DNA of 64,000 nt from Bradyrhizobiaceae bacterium (GTDB lineage Bacteria > Pseudomonadota > Alphaproteobacteria > Rhizobiales > Xanthobacteraceae). The position numbers and the translations under genes are program-made. The DNA lies in assembly GCA_947479905.1 (NCBI GenBank), contig CANKBJ010000001.1:87152-151151 (forward strand), read 5' to 3'. Shown here one piece after another: positions 44,824 to 54,463 of the stretch; positions within the stretch are counted from its first letter, which is position 1, and each line of letters begins with the position of its first letter. Under the pieces are notes generated by a model. The model saw nothing but the letters and a program-made list of their open reading frames with translations, was not told the DNA's origin and searched no databases.

Positions 44824-45978
44824 ATGCAATTTGCGCTCTCTGATGAACAGAATATGGTGCGCGACTCCGCCATCCGCATGGTGGATCGCGATATCCAGCC
44901 CGTGCTCGATCGCAATCCGCCGGATCAGCCGCTGCCGAAGGATGAGATGCTGGCCATCTACAAGGTGCTGGCCAGCCAGGGCCTGACCGCGCCGCGTCTG
45001 CCGGAAGAGGCAGGCGGCTCCGGCATGAGCATGCTCAATTACGGCCTGATGTTCGAGCAGTTGCCGGCCATGGTCGCCATCTCGCTGCTCGCCCATGAAT
45101 GCACCATCGCCCGCATCTATGCCGAGAGCACACCTGAACAACGCGAGCGCATCCTTACCCCGCTATTCGCGGGTGAGAAAATTTGCTGCACCGGCACGAC
45201 CGAACCGGACATCGGTTCCGATCCCCGCGGCGTCAAGACGCGCGTGCGAACCGAAGGCGACATGCTGGTGATCAACGGGAGTAAGGCTTGGATCACCAAC
45301 GCCTCGATCTGCGACACGATCAACGTCACCTGCGGCGAAGCTCAAGCTGACGGCTCAATTCGCATGCGCCGCGTCGTCTGTGAACGAGAAAAGTCCTCAT
45401 TCAAGACGCAGGAGACTGCGACGCTTGGTTTGCGCCAGGGCCATCTCGCCGAAGTCTTTTTTGACGACACCAAGACCCCGCTTAACAATGCGCTTGGTGC
45501 CGCTGGCGACGCCGCCCGCGTTCTGACGTTGACCTGGAACGGCAACCGACCGCTCGTCGGGCTCGCCGCCACGCAACTGGCGCAGAAGGCATTCGACGCC
45601 GCGGTTGCCTATGCCGGCATGCGCAAGCAGTTCGGCAAGACGATCGGTGGCTTCCAGCTCATCCAGAAGAACCTCGCCGATATCCAGACCGCGATCACCA
45701 CCAGCCGTCTGCTTTGCTATTACGCGCTCGACGCCATCGATCGCGGCGAGCGCGCCAATGGCAGTTCGGCCATGGCCAAGCGGTACGCCACAACCGCCTG
45801 CCATGACGCCATTTCGCTGGCGATGCAGGTCCATGGTGCCATGGGCATCAGCCGTGAAGCGAAGATCGAAGGGCTCTATCGCGACGTGCGCATGCTGCCT
45901 ATCCCGGATGCGACCAACGAGATCCTCGCGCTCATTCAGGGCCGCGAAATCACCGGGCTGGACGCCTTCCGGAGCTGA
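44824..45978 (+). CDS. Acyl-CoA dehydrogenase family protein
   Basis: 'CCTGTTEPDIGSDPRGVKT', 'HGAMGISREAKIEGLYRDVRMLPIPDATNEI'. Confidence 0.92.
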   Translation: MQFALSDEQNMVRDSAIRMVDRDIQPVLDRNPPDQPLPKDEMLAIYKVLASQGLTAPRLPEEAGGSGMSMLNYGLMFEQLPAMVAISLLAHECTIARIYAESTPEQRERILTPLFAGEKICCTGTTEPDIGSDPRGVKTRVRTEGDMLVINGSKAWITNASICDTINVTCGEAQADGSIRMRRVVCEREKSSFKTQETATLGLRQGHLAEVFFDDTKTPLNNALGAAGDAARVLTLTWNGNRPLVGLAATQLAQKAFDAAVAYAGMRKQFGKTIGGFQLIQKNLADIQTAITTSRLLCYYALDAIDRGERANGSSAMAKRYATTACHDAISLAMQVHGAMGISREAKIEGLYRDVRMLPIPDATNEILALIQGREITGLDAFRS

Positions 45979-45983
45979 CCGCA

Positions 45984-47792
45984 ATGAATGCGCAAGGCGC
46001 GCTCAGCGGCATTAGGGTGGTGCAACGCGAAGGGCGGCATGCGGTCGCTGTGTGCGCCCGCCTGCTGGCGCAGCTTGGCGCCGATGTTGTGCGTGGCGCC
46101 CCGGGGTCTAGAGCCGACGTTGTCGTTGGCGCGCCGGATGGGATGCAGGCGAGCGCCGACGTCGTCCGCTGCGCCATTTCCTCGACCGGAGCGCTGCACC
46201 ATCCTGACATTGCCACGGATGCACCTGAAATCGTCATGCAGGCACTTGGCGGCTTGATGGGAACCACCGGTGACGCCGATGGTCCACCACAGGCGGTAAT
46301 GATCCCGGTGCTCGAAACTTTCACGGGAATCGATGCTGCCGCATCAATTCTCGCAGCGCTGCGCGTTGTCGAGGCAGGCGGGCCCGCGCAGGCGATCGAC
46401 GCCGCGGTGTGGGACACTAATGCCAGCCTGCTCGGTACCTTCATTGCGCAGGCCACCGCCGGCAAAGCGTCGGGTTATCGCGACGGCGCGCGTCATTCGA
46501 TCTGCGCGCCGTGGAACGCTTATGCCGCGCGCGATGGCTTCGTCATGGTTTGCACGAGTTCCGATGCGCAGTGGAAGAAGTTGCTCGGCGTCATGGGGCA
46601 GGGCAGCAAGTTCGCCGATCCGGCTTTTAGCGACATGAATGCTCGCCAATCCAATATCGCGGCGGTCGACGCATTGGTCGAGTCCTGGACGCGGACGATG
46701 TCGGTCGCGGACATCGCGACCTTGCTCAAGAAGAACGGCATCCCGTCCGGCGCCATCGCTTCGGGCGAGACAGACGGCGAGGACCGCCTGCCTTTTGGGC
46801 TTACCGCCATGACGGTGCAAGGTGCGCCGGCGCAGCGCCGGCGAAAAGCGAGCGCCGCGGCGCCGCTCCAGGATATCCGGGTGCTGGAAATCGGTCCCTT
46901 TACCGCTGGACCGGTGACCGGCCGTTCGCTCAGCGATCTTGGCGCCGAAGTCGTCAAGGTCGAGCCGCCCAAGGGCGAGGTGTCGCGCACCTGGTCGCCG
47001 CGGGCCGGTCATGTCAGCGGCTATTTCGCCCACTACAACACCGGCAAGAAATCCATTGTCCTCGATCTCGGGGATGACGCGGACTGCGCCACGTTCGAAA
47101 AACTTCTCGGCAGCGCCGATGTGGTGGTGCAGAATCTGAAGGCGGGCGCGCTGGAGAAACTCGGTTTCGGCGTCGAGGCTGTCACCCGCCGCCATCCGCA
47201 TATCGTCTATTGTTCGATTTCCGGCTACGGCCACCATGGCGCGCCCGATGCCGCACTCGATACGGTCATCCAGGGCGAAAGTGGCATCATGTCGAAGGTC
47301 GGCAACGGCGCCGCGCCTTGCAAGGTCGGCTTTTCGGTCGCCGATCTGATCGCCGGCCATCTCGCAGTACTCGGCATCCTCGCAGCCTTGCGCCGCCGCG
47401 ACCGAGACGGCGTCGCGCAGCATGTCGACATCTCGATGCTCGACGCGCTGAAATGGTTGATGGGGCAGGGCCGCGACTATCCGCCCGCCTTGTTCGAAGG
47501 AACAGCGGTCAAGAACGATGACGGCCGGTGGGTCTTTCGGCGTGCGGCGGCCGGCGACGTGGCTATCCGCGATTTGGGCGATGTCTTTGCCGACGGCAGC
47601 TTGATGACGCGGGGCATGTTGCGTCGCGTGCCGTCGTCGGGCCGCGACTCGGCCTCTATTCTGGGCTCGCCCTATCCGCTGACGCTGACGCCGCCGGTGC
47701 CCGGTCCGATGATTGGCGAACCCGATGCCGATCGCGACGCAATTCTGCGGGCCTGGACAGCCGAGTTCGTCACGCATGGAGAAGTCGCATGA
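45984..47792 (+). CDS. Tandem (two-module) CaiB/BaiF family CoA transferase
   Basis: 602 aa; two module starts 'LSGIRVVQREG..LLAQLGADVVRG' and 'LQDIRVLEIGPFTAGPVTGRSLSDLGAEVVKVEPPKGEVSR'. Confidence 0.9.
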   Translation: MNAQGALSGIRVVQREGRHAVAVCARLLAQLGADVVRGAPGSRADVVVGAPDGMQASADVVRCAISSTGALHHPDIATDAPEIVMQALGGLMGTTGDADGPPQAVMIPVLETFTGIDAAASILAALRVVEAGGPAQAIDAAVWDTNASLLGTFIAQATAGKASGYRDGARHSICAPWNAYAARDGFVMVCTSSDAQWKKLLGVMGQGSKFADPAFSDMNARQSNIAAVDALVESWTRTMSVADIATLLKKNGIPSGAIASGETDGEDRLPFGLTAMTVQGAPAQRRRKASAAAPLQDIRVLEIGPFTAGPVTGRSLSDLGAEVVKVEPPKGEVSRTWSPRAGHVSGYFAHYNTGKKSIVLDLGDDADCATFEKLLGSADVVVQNLKAGALEKLGFGVEAVTRRHPHIVYCSISGYGHHGAPDAALDTVIQGESGIMSKVGNGAAPCKVGFSVADLIAGHLAVLGILAALRRRDRDGVAQHVDISMLDALKWLMGQGRDYPPALFEGTAVKNDDGRWVFRRAAAGDVAIRDLGDVFADGSLMTRGMLRRVPSSGRDSASILGSPYPLTLTPPVPGPMIGEPDADRDAILRAWTAEFVTHGEVA

Positions 47793-48529
47793 TCCGCGTG
47801 TTGCATAGGGCGCTTGCCGTGCTTGAGTGCTTCAGCGACGACAAGCCGCGCATGACACTGCAGGAGATTTCGCAGGAAATTGCGCTGCCGAAGACGACGA
47901 CGTTTCGCATTCTGGCGACCCTGGTTGGCTCGGGCTATCTCGTGCAGCTCGAGAACCAGTCTTACGGCCTGTCGCACAAGCTGATGACGCTTGCCAGCAT
48001 TGCGCAAAAATCGCTCGGCATTCGCGACATCGCTCATCCGTTTCTGGAGGCGCTGGCCGCCAAGACCGGCGAAACCGCAGAAATAAGTATGCTTGATGGC
48101 GATCATCGCGTCTGTCTGGACGCAGTCGAAAGCAATTCATCCCTGAAATCGATTGTGACGCCAGGCGCGCGCCTGCCGTTGCTGCACGGGGCGACCGGCA
48201 AGATGTTTCTATCTGGCATGAAGGACGCGGAGGTCGACCGTGTCGTCAAGACGCAGGCGAAGCCGAATGAAGTCGACAAGCAGCGTTTGAAGCGCTCCCT
48301 CGCGAAGATCAAGAAGCAGGGATATGCCGTCACCCATAATGAACGTGTGCGCGGCGCCACCGCCATTGCCGCGCCGGTCTGGAGCCATCAGGGCCAGGTC
48401 TATTGCATCACCGTGACCGGACCGAGCGGCCGGTTTGATGGCCGCGAGGACAAGTTGCGTGTGTTGGTCGTCGAGACGGCGAACCAACTGTCGACATTGC
48501 TCGGCATGCGGCTGGGGCGCACGGCATGA
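47789..48529 (+). CDS. IclR-family transcriptional regulator
   Basis: 246 aa 'HRALAVLECFSDDKPRMTLQEISQEIALPKTTTFRILATLVGSGYL'; ATGA overlap with previous stop. Confidence 0.92.
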   Translation: MIRVLHRALAVLECFSDDKPRMTLQEISQEIALPKTTTFRILATLVGSGYLVQLENQSYGLSHKLMTLASIAQKSLGIRDIAHPFLEALAAKTGETAEISMLDGDHRVCLDAVESNSSLKSIVTPGARLPLLHGATGKMFLSGMKDAEVDRVVKTQAKPNEVDKQRLKRSLAKIKKQGYAVTHNERVRGATAIAAPVWSHQGQVYCITVTGPSGRFDGREDKLRVLVVETANQLSTLLGMRLGRTA

Positions 48530-49734
48530 TCGACGGCTTAATGCATGACAAGGCTCTTTCGGATGTCCGCGTGCTCGATATCAGCCAACAGCTTGGCTAT
48601 GCCAGCAAGCTGTTTGCCGATCTCGGCGCCGATGTCACGTTGGTCGAGCCGCCCGGTGGTATCGAGGCTCGCCGTCATGCGCCTTTTCTTGGCGGCCGCC
48701 GGGATGGCGAGGCCAGTCTGCATTTCCAGTATCTCAGCGCCGGCAAGCGGAGCGTTGTCATTGATCTGGCGGTTGAACGCGACCGCGTCCTGTTTCGCGA
48801 GATGCTGCGCCACGCGGATATCGTCGTCGACGACCGGCTTCAGGCCGATTGGCGCCGCGACGGTTTTGCCTATGACGAAGTCGCCAGCGTCAACCCGAAC
48901 ATCGTTTGGTGCGCCGTGACGCCTTTCGGGCAGACCGGACCGCGCGCGCAGGACGCCGGAGACGATATGGTCGCAATGGCCTCCGGCGGTATGGCGTGGC
49001 TGACCGGCTATGCCGATCGCGGTCCGCTGGTTTCAGAGGGTGAACTCGCGGTCTACAGCAGCGCGCAGTACGCCGCGGTCATGGGCATGATCGCCTATCT
49101 CGGCAGGGAGGCGACGGGCGGCGGCCAGTTCATAGATATTTCGATGCAGGAGGTCGTCGCGCTTGGCACCGAGACCGCTCCACAATTCCTGACGCTGAAA
49201 GGCGTCGAACGCCGCCGGCTTGGTGAGGACGAGCGTCAGGCCGGTATCGGCATTTATCCGTGCCGCGATGGCTATGTGCTGCTGTATGCCGCCGACTCCG
49301 GTCTGGGCACCGGTTGGTCCGACGTCGTTGCCTGGTTGCGGGAAAGCGGCACGCCGGACGCCGACAGTCTCAGCACGCCCGAATGGTTCGACAATGCCTT
49401 CAAGGCGAAGCCGGACAGCAAGGCGCGCTTTCGCACCATCTTCACGGAGTTCGCCAGAACCCGCGGCAAGCAGGAATTGTTTGAGCAGGGGCAGGCGCGC
49501 CATATCGCGATTGCGCCGATCAATGACAGCGGCGAAGCCTTCAACGACGCGCATCTCAACGCCTGCGGCTTCTTCACGCGAATTGGCGCCATCAGCAGCA
49601 CCGAACTCAAGGGTCCCGGCGCGCCGTACCATCTGACCGAAACGCCCTGGACCGCGGGCTTGCGTGCGCCAAGTCTCGGCGAACACACGGACGCCGTCCG
49701 CAAGGCCATGCTGGCGCAAAAGGAGTTTGCATGA
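48526..49734 (+). CDS. CaiB/BaiF family CoA transferase
   Basis: 'VRVLDISQQLGYASKLFADLGADVTLVEPPGG', 'FIDISMQEVVALG'. Confidence 0.92.
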   Translation: MIDGLMHDKALSDVRVLDISQQLGYASKLFADLGADVTLVEPPGGIEARRHAPFLGGRRDGEASLHFQYLSAGKRSVVIDLAVERDRVLFREMLRHADIVVDDRLQADWRRDGFAYDEVASVNPNIVWCAVTPFGQTGPRAQDAGDDMVAMASGGMAWLTGYADRGPLVSEGELAVYSSAQYAAVMGMIAYLGREATGGGQFIDISMQEVVALGTETAPQFLTLKGVERRRLGEDERQAGIGIYPCRDGYVLLYAADSGLGTGWSDVVAWLRESGTPDADSLSTPEWFDNAFKAKPDSKARFRTIFTEFARTRGKQELFEQGQARHIAIAPINDSGEAFNDAHLNACGFFTRIGAISSTELKGPGAPYHLTETPWTAGLRAPSLGEHTDAVRKAMLAQKEFA

Positions 49735-50912
49735 CCGGCAAACTTCCGCTGAGCGGCATTTGCGTTATCGATTTCACCTGGGTCGGCGCCGGGCCGTTCA
49801 CAACCAAGATCCTCGCCGACTTCGGCGCCGAGGTGATCAAGATCGAGTCGCGTACCCGGCCCGACCAGTTGCGGCGCGCCGAGCCCCTCGTGGGTTCGCG
49901 CGGCCTGGAAGAGAGCGGGTATTTCGCGGTGCGCAATACCAACAAGAAAAGCGTCTCCATCGACATGAAGGAGCCGGGCGCGCGCGGCCTTGTGCTCAAT
50001 ATGGCGCGTAATGCCGACGTCATGGCAAACTCGTTCTCGCCGAAGGCCATGAAGAAGTTCGGCCTCGAATATGCCGACGTCGCGGCGGTCAACCCGCGCA
50101 TCGTCTTTCTGTCGATGCCGATGGCCGGCGCGAGCGGGCCTTATCGCGACTATATCGGTTACGGCATGAGCATTGCGGCGATCGCCGGCATGTTCGGTCT
50201 CGGCGGTGCGCCCGGCCGGCCGCCGGTCGGCACCGGGACGAACTATCCCGATCATCTGCCCAATCCGCTGCACGCAGCGTTCTCCGTGCTTGCCGCGCTT
50301 GCGTGGCGCCGGCGTTCCGGCAAAGGGCAGGAGATCGCTATTTCGCAGATCGAGTCGACCATGGCGGCGTTTCCCGATGCCGTGCTGGATTATGCCGCCA
50401 ACGGCCGCGTCAGCCGACCGGGCGAGGCAAGCGAAGGCTATGTGCTGCGCGGCGTCTATCCTTGCGCAGGGGAGGAGCGCTGGTGCGCCATCGCCGTTCG
50501 CAACGGCGCGATGCTCTCGGCCCTTTGCCAGGTCATGGGCCAGCCGGCGCTGGCCTCGCGTTCGCGCGCGGATATTGACGAGGCGTTGCGGGCATGGACC
50601 CGCAGTCAGCCCGCGGAAGCGGTCGAGCGCCTTTTGCAATCGTCAAGCATCCCGGCCAGTGTTGTCGCGCAACCGGCCGATCTGATTGCGGAAGACGGGC
50701 AATTGAATGCTCGCGGATTCTGGCAGCATCTCGATCACCCGGTCATGGGGCGGACGCTCTACCACGGCATCGCCGCCAAATTTTCGCGCACGCCGACCAA
50801 CTATCGAAGCTGTGCGCCGCTGCTCGGTCAGCACAATGATGAATTGCCGGCGATTGCCGGTTTGAGCGCCGAGCAATGCCAGGCTTTGGCCGCGCAAGGC
50901 GTGATCAAATGA
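49731..50912 (+). CDS. CaiB/BaiF family CoA transferase
   Basis: 'GICVIDFTWVGAGPFTTKILADFGAEVIKIESRTRPDQLR', 'AISQIESTMAAFPDAVLDYAANG'. Confidence 0.92.
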   Translation: MTGKLPLSGICVIDFTWVGAGPFTTKILADFGAEVIKIESRTRPDQLRRAEPLVGSRGLEESGYFAVRNTNKKSVSIDMKEPGARGLVLNMARNADVMANSFSPKAMKKFGLEYADVAAVNPRIVFLSMPMAGASGPYRDYIGYGMSIAAIAGMFGLGGAPGRPPVGTGTNYPDHLPNPLHAAFSVLAALAWRRRSGKGQEIAISQIESTMAAFPDAVLDYAANGRVSRPGEASEGYVLRGVYPCAGEERWCAIAVRNGAMLSALCQVMGQPALASRSRADIDEALRAWTRSQPAEAVERLLQSSSIPASVVAQPADLIAEDGQLNARGFWQHLDHPVMGRTLYHGIAAKFSRTPTNYRSCAPLLGQHNDELPAIAGLSAEQCQALAAQGVIK

Positions 50913-52114
50913 CCGACAACACGATGAACTTTGATCTGCCCGAAGATGTCCGGATGATCCGTGACGTGGTGGCCCGCTTCACGCGCGAAAAGCTGCTGCC
51001 CTTGGAGCAGACGGTCATTCGCCGCGAAGCCGAGCGTGGCTTTTCCGATACGCCGCTGTTGCCGCCCGACATCGCAAAGAAGCTGCAGGACGAAGCCAAA
51101 GGAATCGGTCTCTGGGGCATGGACGTCCCGGAGGAGTTCGGCGGGCAGGATCTCGGCGCGCTTGCCAAGATCGTCGCCATTGAGCAGCTCAAGCTGTCGA
51201 TCGTTCCATTCGTTCTGCCGCCCGACAGTCCGAACCTGCATTTCCTCAAGGATTGCTGCAAAGGCGATCAGGTCGAGCGCTATCTGCTGCCATATGCGAC
51301 CGGCGCCAAGAAATCCTGTCTGGCGCTGACCGAGCCGGGCGCCGGCTCGGATGCCGGCGCCATTGCCATGAAGGCGGAACGGCGCAACGGCAAATGGCTA
51401 CTCAACGGCACCAAGATCTTCATCAGCGGTGCCAAGGATGCCGATTTCATCATCACCATTGCGGTGACCGATCCAGCAAAGAAATCCCGCGGCGGGATGA
51501 CGGCATTTCTCGTCGACAAAGGCACGCCCGGCCTGACCATCCCCGCGTCCTTTCCGATGATCGGCGAGTACCATCCTTATGAAGTGCACTACGAGAATGT
51601 CGAGCTCGACGACAGCCACGTGCTTGGCGAGGTTGGCCAGGCCTTCGTGCCCTTACAGCGCCGCCTGAGCATCCGCCGCGCCGAGATCGCGGCGCGTTGC
51701 CTGGGCTTCGCGCGCCGCTGCATCTCGATGATGATCGAGCAGGCCAACGCGCGCTCGACTTTCGGCAGCAAGTTGGCCGACCGGCAGACCGTGCAGTTCT
51801 GGATCGCCGACAGCTACCAGGAAATGGAGGCGTGCCGGTTGGCGGTCTACCGCCTCGCCAGCCGCGTCGACCGTGGCGACGAGGACATCCGTCTCGATGG
51901 ATCGATGGTCAAAATCCAGGGCCCCGAAATGGTCGGCCGCGTCATCGATCGTGCCATCCAGTTGTTCGGCGGCATGGGCGTCAGCAAGGAATTGCCGCTC
52001 GAATATATGTACCGCGTGACGCGGGCCTATCGCATCGTCGAAGGACCGTCGGAAGTGCACCGCTGGACCATCGGCCGCGATCTTATCCGCAACGGTCTGC
52101 CGGAGGTGCGCTGA
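50909..52114 (+). CDS. Acyl-CoA dehydrogenase family protein
   Basis: 'LALTEPGAGSDAGAIAMKAERRNGKWLLNGTKIFISGA', 'QLFGGMGVSKELPLEYMYRVTRAYRIVEGPSEVHRWTIGRDLI'. Confidence 0.94.
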   Translation: MTDNTMNFDLPEDVRMIRDVVARFTREKLLPLEQTVIRREAERGFSDTPLLPPDIAKKLQDEAKGIGLWGMDVPEEFGGQDLGALAKIVAIEQLKLSIVPFVLPPDSPNLHFLKDCCKGDQVERYLLPYATGAKKSCLALTEPGAGSDAGAIAMKAERRNGKWLLNGTKIFISGAKDADFIITIAVTDPAKKSRGGMTAFLVDKGTPGLTIPASFPMIGEYHPYEVHYENVELDDSHVLGEVGQAFVPLQRRLSIRRAEIAARCLGFARRCISMMIEQANARSTFGSKLADRQTVQFWIADSYQEMEACRLAVYRLASRVDRGDEDIRLDGSMVKIQGPEMVGRVIDRAIQLFGGMGVSKELPLEYMYRVTRAYRIVEGPSEVHRWTIGRDLIRNGLPEVR

Positions 52115-52884
52115 TGAATATTTCCGTCTCCGGCAGCGGCTTCGTCTCGATCATCACCTTGGATCGCGCCGACGCGCGCAACGCGCTGTCGCTCGACATG
52201 CGGGTTTCGCTTGAAGCGGCGCTGCTCGCGTTCGACGCCGATACGACGAAGCGCGTCGCCGTGCTCATTGGCTCGGGGGACAAGGCATTCTGCGCGGGTG
52301 CGGACCTGACGGCGCCGCCGGCGGCCGGTTCGGGACCGGCGGCCCAACTAGATCGCAGCAACCGCAGCCTGGTGCGCGACCTCAATCTGACCAAGCCGGT
52401 GATTGCGGCGATTAACGGCATGGCGCTGGGGGGCGGACTGGAACTGGCGCTGCTCTGCGACATCCGCATCGCCGCGAAAAATGCCACCTTCGCGCTGCCC
52501 GAGGTCAAGATCGGCAGCATGCCCGGCAGCGGCGGCACCCAGCGGCTGAGCCGTATTGTCGGTCTGGGACGCGCGATGCATCTGGCCCTGTCGGGCGATC
52601 GCATCTCCGCCGAGGAGGCATTGCAGATGGGTCTCGTCAGTCAGGTCGTCGAGCCAGCAGACCTCATGGCCACGGCCACGCAACTGGCGGAACGCATCGC
52701 CGAGAACGCGCCGCTGTCGGTGCAGATGACGCGCAAGGCGATCCGCGAAGGAGCCGACTTGCCGCTCGCGCAAGGGCTCGCGCTCGAGCGCACATTGTTC
52801 ACGATCATTCGCGATACGCAGGACCGCGCTGAAGGCCGGCAGGCGTTCCGCGAAAAGCGCAAGCCGGACTTCAAGGGACGATAA
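52114..52884 (+). CDS. Enoyl-CoA hydratase
   Basis: 256 aa 'INGMALGGGLELALLCDIRIAAKNATFALPEVKIGSMPGSGGTQRLSRIVG'. ORF-track extension to 51697 lies over the previous gene. Confidence 0.93.
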   Translation: MNISVSGSGFVSIITLDRADARNALSLDMRVSLEAALLAFDADTTKRVAVLIGSGDKAFCAGADLTAPPAAGSGPAAQLDRSNRSLVRDLNLTKPVIAAINGMALGGGLELALLCDIRIAAKNATFALPEVKIGSMPGSGGTQRLSRIVGLGRAMHLALSGDRISAEEALQMGLVSQVVEPADLMATATQLAERIAENAPLSVQMTRKAIREGADLPLAQGLALERTLFTIIRDTQDRAEGRQAFREKRKPDFKGR

Positions 52885-52889
52885 TCGAA

Positions 52890-54032
52890 ATGAGTATTTC
52901 CGGCAGGGCCGCAATCGTAGGGGTTGGAGCGACGGAGCAGGGCACGCTGCAAGGCCGCACGCCTCTCGATCTGGGTATCGAGGCCTTCAAACGCGCCATT
53001 GCCGACGCCGGCCTGCGCAAGGAGGATATCGACGGCTTGCTGACCATGCCGGGCACGACCTCGCCGGAAGCCAGCCTGCATTATCTACGCTTCGGCGAGG
53101 CGGTCGGCATCAATCCGCGATACACCGGCAGCATGACCATGGGCGGCGCGACCGCCGGCTGTCTGGTGCAGATGGCGGTGATGGCGATCCACGCCGGTCT
53201 TGCCTCGACGGTCGCCTGCGTATTTGGCGATACCGCCAAGACCGGTGGCGTCACGTTCAACCGCGCGAGCGGCGGTGAACTCAGTTGGGGCCTGTGGGGC
53301 ATGCTGGGCGCCGCCGCAAACAGTGGCATCGCTGCCGACCGGCACATGCATGAATACGGCACCACCAGCCGTCAGCTTGCCGAAGTGGCGGTCGCCTGTC
53401 GCAAGCATGCGTCGATGAACGAACACGCGGTGATGCGCACGCCGATCACGATCGAGGATCACCAGAATTCGCGCATGATCGTGCGACCGCTGCGGCTGCT
53501 CGACTGCTGCCTGATTTCGGACGGCGGCGTCTGCATCATCGTCACCGGCATCGACCGTGCCCGCGACCTGAAAAAAAAGCCCGTCGCCATCAAGGGCATG
53601 GGTCAGGCACATACGACAATGAACATGGAGCACGAGCGCTGGTGGTATGTGCCGCACCAGAAGCAGGCTCTGTCCGACGCTTTCCGCATGGCCGGCCTCG
53701 GTCCGAGCGACGTCGATGTCGCGCAGCTCTACGACAACTTCACGATCTCGGTGATCCTGTGGCTGGAGCACGCCGGCTTCTGCAAGGAAGGCGAGGGCGG
53801 CAGCTTCGTCGAGGGCGGTCGTATCCAGCTTGGCGGCGATCTGCCGGTGAACACCGCGGGCGGCAATCTTTCAGAAAGCTACATGGAAGGCTGGCTGCAT
53901 ATCGTGGAAGGTGTTCGGCAGATCCGCGGCGAAAGCAGCGCGCGGCAAGTGGCTGACGCTGAAACCTGCCTCGTAACCGGACGCGGCATGTCGCTCAATT
54001 GCTCCAACGCCATGATACTGCAGGGCGGATGA
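52890..54032 (+). CDS. Thiolase-superfamily / lipid-transfer-like protein, possible Ltp2-type aldolase
   Basis: 'LYDNFTISVILWLEHAGFC', 'NTAGGNLSESYMEGWLHIVEGVRQIRG'. Confidence 0.85.
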   Translation: MSISGRAAIVGVGATEQGTLQGRTPLDLGIEAFKRAIADAGLRKEDIDGLLTMPGTTSPEASLHYLRFGEAVGINPRYTGSMTMGGATAGCLVQMAVMAIHAGLASTVACVFGDTAKTGGVTFNRASGGELSWGLWGMLGAAANSGIAADRHMHEYGTTSRQLAEVAVACRKHASMNEHAVMRTPITIEDHQNSRMIVRPLRLLDCCLISDGGVCIIVTGIDRARDLKKKPVAIKGMGQAHTTMNMEHERWWYVPHQKQALSDAFRMAGLGPSDVDVAQLYDNFTISVILWLEHAGFCKEGEGGSFVEGGRIQLGGDLPVNTAGGNLSESYMEGWLHIVEGVRQIRGESSARQVADAETCLVTGRGMSLNCSNAMILQGG

Positions 54033-54463
54033 TCCCGATGAACGCACCCACCAAAAAGCCCGCGCCGCAAATCACCGCCTTGACGCAGCCGTTCTGGGAC
54101 GCCGCCAGCAAGGGCGAACTGCGCATGCAGAAGTGTCAGTCTTGCGGTCATATTCGCTTCCCCATCGGCCCGGTTTGCACCGCCTGCCTGAGCGACAAGT
54201 CGGACTGGGTGAGGATGTCCGGTCGCGGCACGGTGCTGTCACATCTCGTCTTCCATCGGGCCTATAGCCCGGCCTGGAAGGATCATGTGCCGTACAGCGT
54301 CGTTATGGTTCAGTTGCCCGAGGGGCCGCGCATGTTTACCGACATCGTCGATCTCGAGCGCAAGTACATCGATCAGGACCTGGTCGGCCGGACCGTCGAG
54401 GTCTTGTTCGATACAGTGGAGGGCGATGTGGCCGTGCCGCGCTTCAAGGTGGCCGAGCCATGA
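54029..54463 (+). CDS. OB-fold / DUF35 zinc-ribbon protein
   Basis: 'LRMQKCQSCGHIRFPIGPVCTACLSDKSDWVRMSGRGTVLSHLVFHR'. Confidence 0.92.
   Translation: MIPMNAPTKKPAPQITALTQPFWDAASKGELRMQKCQSCGHIRFPIGPVCTACLSDKSDWVRMSGRGTVLSHLVFHRAYSPAWKDHVPYSVVMVQLPEGPRMFTDIVDLERKYIDQDLVGRTVEVLFDTVEGDVAVPRFKVAEP

Noticed and set aside
46344-47777. 477-aa minus-strand ORF opposite the tandem CaiB gene
   Set aside because: Arg/His-rich shadow ORF.
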